A stretch of 6,127 nt of DNA. Source: Polaromonas sp. GTDB taxonomy: Bacteria; Pseudomonadota; Gammaproteobacteria; Burkholderiales; Burkholderiaceae_C. The notes beneath the pieces are model-generated. The model was not told the origin of the DNA. It was given only the letters and a program-made list of their open reading frames with translations, and searched no databases. A program made the translations under genes and the position numbers. Below, one piece after another: positions 1 to 5,461 of this stretch (within the stretch, counting starts at the first letter, position 1; each line of letters starts with the position of its first letter). Location: positions 1 to 6,127 of the forward strand of contig JABMMH010000213.1 of assembly GCA_013205645.1 (NCBI GenBank), in the 5' to 3' direction.

Positions 1-16
1 CTGACGCGGTGTTGAA

Positions 17-93
17 TGGTAGGGCGTGAGTGACTTGAACACTCGACCAAAGGATTATGAGTCCTCTGCTCTAACCAACTGAGCTAACGCCCC
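17..93 (-). tRNA. tRNA with CAU anticodon, probably tRNA-Ile2 (lysidine type), otherwise elongator tRNA-Met
   Basis: The minus strand folds into a full 77-base cloverleaf. The acceptor stem GGGGCGT/ACGCCCT has a G-U first pair and is followed by discriminator A and an encoded CCA. The D stem is GCTC/GAGC, the anticodon stem GAGGA/TCCTT encloses loop CTCATAA, the variable loop is TGGTC, and the T arm is GAGTG/CACTC with loop TTCAAGT. The anticodon is CAU, so an automatic annotation may say Met. Compared from memory with E. coli tRNAs, the variable loop TGGTC, the T loop TTCAAGT and the wobble G27-U43 pair match tRNA-Ile2(CAU), whose C34 is changed to lysidine by TilS to read AUA. E. coli elongator tRNA-Met has different bases at these places. 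It is not the initiator type, because the anticodon stem lacks the three G-C pairs. The gene is certain; the amino acid is an inference. Confidence 0.95.
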
Positions 94-105
94 GAACCAG
101 CGGAG

Positions 106-134
106 ATTGTAAGGGGCTACGGGTCGGTTTAAGT
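106..134 (-). promoter_or_regulatory. Candidate promoter of the tRNA gene
   Basis: On the minus strand a TACAAT hexamer (106-111, five of six to the -10 consensus) ends 12 bases before the mature tRNA 5' end. Transcription would start near base 99 and leave a leader of about six bases for RNase P. The stretch after the -10 is GC-rich (CTCCGC), a discriminator type seen in stringently controlled stable-RNA promoters. The -35 is poor; CTTAAA at 128-133 with a 16-base spacer is the best I find. The promoter overlaps the stop codon of the lipoprotein gene at 129-131, and I see no terminator hairpin between the two genes. Confidence 0.45.
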
Positions 135-833
135 CCAGCTCTCCAACTGCCAGCGAAAGTGGTCTTCACGGCCTGTCCAGCTGCCCCGTCTGCCTGCGAT
201 TCTGAATTCACCGTTTGTTTCCCTGGCCACCCAGCGACCGATTTCAGGGGCGAGCCAAAGGGTCTCGCGCCTGAGCGTGTCAAGCCGGGTGATGTCGGGG
301 TGGTTCAGTCGAATGAGCTTTTCAATGCGGACTGTCTCAAAGGTTCCACTGGGAAGCACCAGCTTTTCCCAACCCGCGACGGTCGTTCTGGCGTTGATCC
401 AGTATCGAAAAGATGAACGACCAGACAGGTAGCGTGTGTCATTGGCTTGGCTTGTCCCTACGGCGAAATTGTCCAGCCACAAAGGCAGGGGTGTTTCATA
501 GGTTTGCAATGAATCCCAATAAGGGTCTTGTGTGACTTGGCCCCACACTGGCTGAAACTCATCACCCAAATCCAGGTTGTCTTGTGAACGCCTGCTGATG
601 CGGATGCCGCCCGCCATGTCAACAACTTGTTCCTTGACGGTGTCAAGCCGCTGGCTGTTGTAAAAGTTGAATTTTTGGTAGGTCCAGCTTTGACCCAGCG
701 CTGGCGCTCGAAGTGCGCCAACAGAGGCGCCACTGCTCAATTGAGAGGTTTGCAGTGGCTGCAGGTATTGAATCGCGCAGCCCGTGGGGAGCGCCAATAA
801 GGCCAGCAGCGATCTGCGTTTGAAAATGTCCAT
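129..833 (-). CDS. Putative lipoprotein or secreted protein of unknown function
   Basis: This gene encodes 234 residues that I cannot assign to a named family. The N terminus MDIFKRR followed by the hydrophobic run LLALLALPTGC looks like a lipoprotein signal peptide with Cys19 as the lipid anchor; Pro at -3 departs from the usual Leu/Val/Ile, so plain membrane anchoring or ordinary export remains possible. The mature part is rich in Trp, Tyr and Arg and looks like one beta-rich domain. Its clearest segments are GQSWTYQKFN (47-56), the VLPSGTFETVRIEK stretch (159-172) and TLWLAPEIGRWVARE (191-205). Patterns of the type 'P-[AS]-G-T-F...' followed by 'W-x-A-P-E-[IV]-G-x-[WY]-V' occur in several exported proteins of unknown role. 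The start at 833 was chosen because AGGG (839-842) lies five bases upstream and the signal peptide begins there; the frame is open upstream to 974 but that part overlaps the TPR gene. It lies 37 bases behind the TPR gene and is probably cotranscribed with it. Confidence 0.8.
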   Translation of the reverse strand: MDIFKRRSLLALLALPTGCAIQYLQPLQTSQLSSGASVGALRAPALGQSWTYQKFNFYNSQRLDTVKEQVVDMAGGIRISRRSQDNLDLGDEFQPVWGQVTQDPYWDSLQTYETPLPLWLDNFAVGTSQANDTRYLSGRSSFRYWINARTTVAGWEKLVLPSGTFETVRIEKLIRLNHPDITRLDTLRRETLWLAPEIGRWVARETNGEFRIAGRRGSWTGREDHFRWQLESWT

Positions 834-870
834 GCACACCCTAGATTGACAGCTTACACCGATAGACCGC

Positions 871-1788
871 TTAGCTGTCCCAGTCGCCACCGCCCACGTC
901 TGCGCTGCCGCCATCATCCCAAGAACTTGTGTCGTTGACGCCAAAGTTCTGGCCGCCCATGCTGTTGTCGGCAATCGGTTCGTAGCTGTTGGTATTGTTA
1001 TTGGCCAACCGGGACGATGTGTCGTGATTGCCTTCGTTGTTGCCCATCAGGCTTTTGCCGATGGCTTGCGCCGCCATCATGCCCGCGCCGACGGCCAAAC
1101 CCGTGGCCAACCCACCGGCAAGGTTGCTGCCCAGACCGCTGGCCGGCGGCTGACTGTAGACAGGCGCGGGTGCCGCGCCGCCCATGCCGAAGGTTTGTGG
1201 ACCGCTCAAACCGTTGTTAGTACTTGCCGGGCCAGCCGCAGGGGATTGGCCGCCAAATGACTGACCCGCTGGCTGCGCATGGAACTCAACAGCCGCGTCT
1301 TTGCGGCGAAACATGAAGTAACCCAGAATCAGCACCCCACCGGTCAACAACAAAGGCAAGCCCCAAGAGAAAGTCGAGGCGGATGCGCCCGGCCCTGCAG
1401 AACCAGTGAACTGGCTAGCCGGTGAATGACTGACTGTCTGCGGGACAGGCCGAGCAGCAATTTTGGCCCGCAAGCTCTGAATCGCTTCAGGCTTGGCAAA
1501 GGGCAAGCCGGGTGCCAGCTTTTCTGCGGTGGCCAACATGTCGCCGGCGCGGCTGTTCAGGCCTTGCCGGGCAAACAGTTCAGCCTGTACAAAGTGCGCC
1601 TTGGCGCTGTTCGGGTGGGCCACCAAGACTTGCTGAATCATGGTCTGCGCCTGGTCTATTTTTCCGGATTGAGCTGCCTCGTAGACCTGCACCAGGGTCG
1701 GCTCAGACTGGGCGAAAGCCAGGCCAAAGCCCAGCATGGCGGCAATGGCAAGCCATTTGCCAAAGCGTTGAGTAAGAACACTGAACAT
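871..1788 (-). CDS. Exported, membrane-anchored tetratricopeptide-repeat protein with glycine-rich C-terminal half
   Basis: This gene encodes 305 residues of unknown function. Residues 1-26 form a signal peptide (MFSVLTQRFGKWLAIAAM... ending AFA|Q). Residues about 31-112 hold two TPR-like helix pairs, visible in QVYEAAQSGKIDQAQTMI and NSAKAHFVQAELFARQGLNS, followed by a LAPGLPFAKPEAI segment. After a Ser/Pro/Ala linker comes one membrane span (141-160) followed by RRK. The rest is rich in Gly, Asn and Ala, includes a hydrophobic glycine-zipper-like stretch (217-249), and ends in an acidic tail with SSWDDGG and GGGDWDS. By the positive-inside rule the TPRs face the periplasm and the glycine-rich part the cytoplasm. 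TPRs bind protein partners, so a scaffold or assembly role is plausible but unproven. I recall similar proteins annotated only as TPR proteins in Burkholderiales. AAAGG (1796-1800) seven bases before the ATG supports the start; the longer open frame to 1869 would bury the signal peptide. It lies 84 bases behind hrcA. Confidence 0.85.
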   Translation of the reverse strand: MFSVLTQRFGKWLAIAAMLGFGLAFAQSEPTLVQVYEAAQSGKIDQAQTMIQQVLVAHPNSAKAHFVQAELFARQGLNSRAGDMLATAEKLAPGLPFAKPEAIQSLRAKIAARPVPQTVSHSPASQFTGSAGPGASASTFSWGLPLLLTGGVLILGYFMFRRKDAAVEFHAQPAGQSFGGQSPAAGPASTNNGLSGPQTFGMGGAAPAPVYSQPPASGLGSNLAGGLATGLAVGAGMMAAQAIGKSLMGNNEGNHDTSSRLANNNTNSYEPIADNSMGGQNFGVNDTSSWDDGGSADVGGGDWDS

Positions 1789-1872
1789 GACATGACCTTT
1801 GAAGTTTTGAAGGACGAACAGTTGCGAGATGGAGGCATCTAAAGCCGATACAAGACCCGCTGAGATCAAATA

Positions 1873-2889
1873 TTATTTGCTGTGGCTCAGCGCCGTGCTC
1901 ACCAGCTTGGATGTGATGTCGACGATTTGAATCATTTTTTCGTAAGGCATGCGCATCGGGCCGATCACACCCAGTGTGCCGACGACTTGACCGTCGACCT
2001 CATAAGGGGCGGTCACCACAGACAGCTCCTGATAAGGGATGATCTGGCTCTCACCGCCAATGTAAATACGCACGCCTTCGGCGCGGCTGGAAACGTCCAG
2101 CAGGCGCATCAGCTGGGCTTTTTGCTCGAACAAATCAAACAGTTTTCGCAGGCTGCTCATGTCGCCTGAAAAGTCGCTAACGGCCAACAGGTTGCGCTCC
2201 CCCGAGACCACCACTTCTTCGCTGGACTCGATCGCTTCTGCGCTGACCTTGACGGCGGCCTGCATCAGGCTGGCAATTTCGCCACGCAGTGCTTCGACCT
2301 CATTTTTAAGCCGCTCGCGCACGACTTCCATGGCCATACCGGCGTAGTGCGAATTCAAAAAATTGGCAGCTTCGATCAGCTGGCTCTGCGAAAAATCGGT
2401 TTCCGTGAAGATCACGCGGTTTTGCACATCGCCGTCAGGTGAGACGATGATCACCAAAACCCGCCGGTCTGAGAGCCGGAGAAATTCAATGTGCCGAAAC
2501 ACCGAGGTCCGCTTGGGCGCCATCACCACGCCGACAAACTGCGACAGGTTCGACAGCATGTGCGCGGCATTGGTCAAGACTTTTTGCGGCTGGTCAGGCG
2601 CCAACTGATGACCGCCCAACAAGCCAGAGCCAAGCGGTCCCGGCTGCAGCGTGAGCATGGCGTCGACAAACAACCGATAACCTCTGGCCGTTGGCACCCG
2701 TCCAGAAGAGGTGTGCGGGCTGATGATCAAGCCCTGCTCCTCTAAATCACTCATGACATTGCGGATGGTGGCGGGCGAGAGCTCCAGCCCCGACGCCTTG
2801 GACAGCGTGCGCGAGCCTACCGGCTGGCCGTCGGCAATATAGCGCTCAACCAGCGCCTTCAGCAATAACTTCGCACGATCATCAAGCAT
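1873..2889 (-). CDS. hrcA: Heat-inducible transcription repressor HrcA
   Basis: HrcA is a cytoplasmic repressor that binds the CIRCE inverted repeat and shuts down chaperonin (groESL) and sometimes dnaK operons until heat stress; GroEL helps it fold into the active form. The 338-residue product has the usual length. The winged-helix domain is at about 1-75, with GQPVGSRTLS (21-30), LSPATIRNVMSDLEEQGLI (37-55) and HTSSGRVPTARGYRLFVD (59-76) all typical. The GAF-like and insertion domains follow, with VIIVSPDGDVQNRVI (146-160) and the C-terminal IGGES (277-281) and GTLGVIGPMRMPYEKMI (304-320). The start MLDDRAKLLL at 2889 matches the family; the frame is open upstream to 3090 but that part overlaps nadK. 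No Shine-Dalgarno sequence precedes the ATG. hrcA diverges from nadK, 49 bases away. No CIRCE is visible in that gap, so autoregulation of the classical type is not supported here. grpE and dnaKJ are not in the window. Confidence 0.98.
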   Translation of the reverse strand: MLDDRAKLLLKALVERYIADGQPVGSRTLSKASGLELSPATIRNVMSDLEEQGLIISPHTSSGRVPTARGYRLFVDAMLTLQPGPLGSGLLGGHQLAPDQPQKVLTNAAHMLSNLSQFVGVVMAPKRTSVFRHIEFLRLSDRRVLVIIVSPDGDVQNRVIFTETDFSQSQLIEAANFLNSHYAGMAMEVVRERLKNEVEALRGEIASLMQAAVKVSAEAIESSEEVVVSGERNLLAVSDFSGDMSSLRKLFDLFEQKAQLMRLLDVSSRAEGVRIYIGGESQIIPYQELSVVTAPYEVDGQVVGTLGVIGPMRMPYEKMIQIVDITSKLVSTALSHSK

Positions 2890-2896
2890 GCTGGCG

Positions 2897-2902
2897 ATTC
2901 TA
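2897..2902 (-). promoter_or_regulatory. Candidate -10 element of hrcA, placed for a leaderless transcript
   Basis: On the minus strand TAGAAT (five of six to TATAAT) ends seven bases before the hrcA ATG at 2889. A start at the usual distance would fall on base 2890 or 2889, so the mRNA would begin at or next to the start codon. That fits the missing Shine-Dalgarno sequence. I find no good -35 at 16-18 bases and no TGn extension, so the support is weak. Confidence 0.3.
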
Positions 2903-2923
2903 CGGAGCCAAGCGGCCCGGTTG

Positions 2924-2932
2924 TGATGTAAT
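2924..2932 (+). promoter_or_regulatory. Candidate extended -10 promoter of nadK-recN-rapZ, placed for a leaderless transcript
   Basis: TGATGTAAT matches the extended -10 pattern TGnTATAAT with one mismatch. It is followed by an AT-only stretch (TTAAAA) of six bases and then the nadK ATG at 2939, so the expected transcription start is the A of the start codon. No -35 sequence is seen at 2904-2909, which extended -10 promoters tolerate, and there is no Shine-Dalgarno sequence before the ATG. The element is inferred from position and sequence only. Confidence 0.4.
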
Positions 2933-2938
2933 TTAAAA

Positions 2939-3814
2939 ATGAAGTCAAAATTCCGCCACGTCGCCCTGATTGGCAAGTACCACGCCCAAGGCTCGCGGTC
3001 GGCACTGGAAGGCATCGCGCAATATTTAGGCGCGCAGGGTTGCGAGGTGGCGATTGAAGAAGACACCGCCAGCAATGCCGGAATCACCACCTACCCGATC
3101 CTCAATGTCGCGCAAATTGGCGCGCAATGCGACCTCGGCTTGGTGGTTGGCGGTGACGGCACCATGCTCGGGATTGGCCGACTGCTGGCGCAGTTTGGCG
3201 TGCCGCTGGTCGGCATCAACCAAGGGCGGCTGGGTTTCATCACCGACCTCGCTTTTGAAGAGTACCAAACCGCACTGGCGCCCATTTTGCAGGGCCATTA
3301 CGACGAAGATCCGCGCTGGATGATGCAGGCCAAAGTCATGCGCGACGGTCACTGCGTTTTCGATGCCACCGCCATGAACGACGTCGTGGTGAACCGTGGC
3401 GCCTCGGCCGGCATGGTCGAATTACGGGTTGAAGTCGATGGCCGCTTTGTGGCCAACCAGCGCGCTGACGGTTTGATCATTGCGTCACCCACCGGCTCCA
3501 CGGCTTACTCTTTGTCGGCGGGCGGGCCCTTGCTGCACCCGTCGATTGGCGGCTGGATTTTGGTGCCTATTGCACCGCACAATTTGTCGAATCGCCCCAT
3601 CGTGCTGTCAGACCAGGGCGAGGTAGCCGTCGAAATTGTGGCCGGCCGCGACGCCAGCGCCAACTTCGACATGCAAACCCTGACCAGTTTGCTGCATGGC
3701 GACCGCATCATCGTGCGGCGCTCTGAACACCAAGTGCGCTTTTTGCACCCGGTCGGCTGGAGCTACTTTGACACCTTGCGCAAAAAACTGCACTGGAATG
3801 AAGGCCTCGCCTGA
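2939..3814 (+). CDS. nadK: NAD kinase (ATP/polyphosphate-type, NadK)
   Basis: NadK phosphorylates the 2'-hydroxyl of the adenosine ribose of NAD+ to make NADP+, the only route to NADP in bacteria; it is a cytoplasmic homo-oligomer. The 291-residue product has the normal length. Family motifs are complete: FRHVALIGKY at the N terminus, GGDGTML (71-77) with the catalytic Asp73, INQGRLGFITD (93-103), the NAD-binding MNDVVVNRG (146-154), the PTGSTAYSLSAGGP signature (184-197) and PIAPHNLSNRPIV (210-222). The start at 2939 gives the FRHVALIGKY N terminus I remember for Burkholderiales NadK; no Shine-Dalgarno sequence precedes it. nadK is the first gene of the plus-strand group, with recN only three bases downstream, so the two are almost certainly cotranscribed and probably translationally coupled. 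It diverges from hrcA. Confidence 0.98.
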   Translation: MKSKFRHVALIGKYHAQGSRSALEGIAQYLGAQGCEVAIEEDTASNAGITTYPILNVAQIGAQCDLGLVVGGDGTMLGIGRLLAQFGVPLVGINQGRLGFITDLAFEEYQTALAPILQGHYDEDPRWMMQAKVMRDGHCVFDATAMNDVVVNRGASAGMVELRVEVDGRFVANQRADGLIIASPTGSTAYSLSAGGPLLHPSIGGWILVPIAPHNLSNRPIVLSDQGEVAVEIVAGRDASANFDMQTLTSLLHGDRIIVRRSEHQVRFLHPVGWSYFDTLRKKLHWNEGLA

Positions 3815-3817
3815 TCC

Positions 3818-5461
3818 ATGAGTCTCAAACGCATTTACCTCCGGGACTTTGTCATCGTTCGCGAATTGGAGCTTGAACTCGCCAACGGTTTCACCGTGCT
3901 CACCGGCGAAACAGGCGCCGGCAAGTCGATCTTGATTGACGCCTTACAACTGGCACTGGGCGCCCGCGCAGACGCCGCCGTGGTGCGCGAAGGCGCAGAG
4001 CGCTGCGAGATCAGCGCCGCTTTCAGCTGCACTGCGCCGCTGCTGGCGTGGCTAGAAGACAAAGGCCTGCCGATTGAAGACGACTTGCTGCTGCGGCGCA
4101 CGATTGATGTGCAGGGCAAGAGCCGCGCATGGATCAATGGCAGCCCGGCCACCGCCACGCAACTCAAAGACATCGCCGAGCAGCTGGTCGACATCCACGG
4201 CCAACACGCTTGGCAAAGTCTGACCCGGCCTGAATCGGTGCGCGGCTTGCTAGATGCCTACGCGGGCGTAACGCTGAACAAGCTGAGTCCTTGTTGGCAA
4301 GCATGGCGCGCCGCTCAAAAAACACTGGCCGACGCCCGCAGCGCACAAGACAGCCTGCAGCGGGAACAAGAACGGCTGGCCTGGCAGATTGGCGAACTCG
4401 ACAAACTGGCGCCGGGTACCGACGAATGGGACGAGCTCAACACGCTGCACAGCCGACTGTCGAATGCACAGTCTTTGCGAGACGCTGTTGAAACGGCGCT
4501 GAATGCACTGCAAAATGTCGACGACAGCGCCAGCAGCCAGTTGGGTCGCGCCATTTCGGCACTGCAATCACAAGCGCACATTGAGCCGCAATTCACCAGC
4601 CCACTGGAAGTGCTGCACAGCGCCTTGGCACAAGCCGAAGACGCCGTGCATTCCTTGACTGGCTACGCCCGTCACTCCGAACTCGAACCGCAGCGCCTGA
4701 ACGAGTTGGACGAACGACTCGCCAGTTGGGTCAGCTTGGCGCGCCGCTACAAACGCCCGCCTGCCGAGTTGCCCGAGCTGCTGGCCAGCTGGCGGCAAGA
4801 ACTGCAAAAACTGGACGCCGCCACCAACTTAGCAGCGCTGGAGCGCGCGGTCAGCAGCGCACAAACAGCCTATCTGGCGGAAGCGAAAATCATCTCCGCC
4901 GCGCGCACCAAAGCGGCACCGGCGCTGGGCAAGGCGATCACCGCCGCCATGCAAGGTTTGGGCATGCAGGGCGGCCAATTTCAAGTCACGCTCGGCAAGC
5001 TGGATCAAGCCGCAGCGCACGGACTGGAGCAAGCCGAATTTTTAGTCGCCGGCCACAGCGGCAGCACGCCACGGCCGGTTGGCAAAGTGGCTTCTGGCGG
5101 TGAGTTGTCGCGCATCGCGCTGGCCATTGCGGTCACCACCAGCCAACTTGGTCAGGCAGAAACGCTGATTTTTGACGAGGTGGACTCAGGCGTCGGCGGT
5201 GCGGTGGCCGAAACGGTTGGCAGGCTCATGCGGCAACTCGGCAAAGACCGCCAAGTCATGGCTGTGACCCACCTGCCGCAAGTCGCCTCGTGTGCCGACC
5301 ACCACTTGGTGGTGGCCAAACGCAGCGACAAAACTGGCACCGCCAGCACCGTGAGCGCTGTCGAAAGCGAACAGCGGGTCGCTGAAATCGCCCGCATGCT
5401 GGGCGGCGAAAAACTCTCAGGTACAACATTGGCGCACGCCAAAGAAATGCTAGGCCAATGA
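3818..5461 (+). CDS. recN: DNA repair protein RecN
   Basis: RecN is an SMC-like ATPase that acts early in repair of DNA double-strand breaks, bridging DNA and working with RecA. The 547-residue product is close to the usual 550. The N-terminal ATPase half has Walker A GETGAGKS (30-37), the RTIDVQGKSRAWING segment (94-108) and LVDIHGQHAWQSL (123-135). A coiled-coil arm spans about 155-365 and is rich in Ala, Gln, Leu and Glu; unlike true SMC proteins it is short. The C-terminal half has the ABC signature ASGGELSRIALA (425-436), Walker B TLIFDEVDSGVGG (449-461) with catalytic Glu454, and the VTHLPQVA switch (483-490). All active residues are present. A GAAGG lies 13 bases before the ATG (3800-3804), rather far, so translation probably depends on ribosomes finishing nadK. 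No LexA-type box (CTGT-N8-ACAG) is visible directly upstream or before nadK, although recN is SOS-induced in E. coli. The gene overlaps rapZ by four bases. Confidence 0.98.
   Translation: MSLKRIYLRDFVIVRELELELANGFTVLTGETGAGKSILIDALQLALGARADAAVVREGAERCEISAAFSCTAPLLAWLEDKGLPIEDDLLLRRTIDVQGKSRAWINGSPATATQLKDIAEQLVDIHGQHAWQSLTRPESVRGLLDAYAGVTLNKLSPCWQAWRAAQKTLADARSAQDSLQREQERLAWQIGELDKLAPGTDEWDELNTLHSRLSNAQSLRDAVETALNALQNVDDSASSQLGRAISALQSQAHIEPQFTSPLEVLHSALAQAEDAVHSLTGYARHSELEPQRLNELDERLASWVSLARRYKRPPAELPELLASWRQELQKLDAATNLAALERAVSSAQTAYLAEAKIISAARTKAAPALGKAITAAMQGLGMQGGQFQVTLGKLDQAAAHGLEQAEFLVAGHSGSTPRPVGKVASGGELSRIALAIAVTTSQLGQAETLIFDEVDSGVGGAVAETVGRLMRQLGKDRQVMAVTHLPQVASCADHHLVVAKRSDKTGTASTVSAVESEQRVAEIARMLGGEKLSGTTLAHAKEMLGQ

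Noticed and set aside
28..44. GAGTG-N7-CACTC inverted repeat that resembles CIRCE half-sites
   Set aside because: It is the T arm of the tRNA: the stem and seven-base loop fit the cloverleaf exactly, and the spacer is too short for CIRCE (nine bases).
834..974. Upstream extension of the lipoprotein frame to 974
   Set aside because: It overlaps the TPR gene by about 100 bases, and the signal peptide and Shine-Dalgarno sequence both point to 833.
1789..1869. 27-residue N-terminal extension of the TPR gene
   Set aside because: It would place the signal peptide inside the protein, and the ATG at 1788 has AAAGG at a good distance.
1789..1872. Possible terminator between hrcA and the TPR gene
   Set aside because: Only a four-base stem (GATG/CATC) is seen and no T run follows, so read-through into the TPR gene cannot be excluded.
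2943..2948. Minus-strand TTGACT inside nadK as the -35 of hrcA
   Set aside because: At 16-18 bases the downstream hexamers (such as CACAAC) fit -10 poorly, so it does not form a convincing promoter.
2890..3090. 67-residue N-terminal extension of the hrcA reading frame
   Set aside because: It runs over the start of nadK on the opposite strand, has no HrcA-like sequence, and MLDDRAKLLL at 2889 is the known family N terminus.
3768..3799. Perfect TTGACA at 3768-3773 as a -35 for an internal recN promoter
   Set aside because: No -10-like hexamer lies 16-18 bases downstream; the best (TGGAAT) needs a 20-base spacer, and the bases encode the Phe-Asp-Thr part of NadK.
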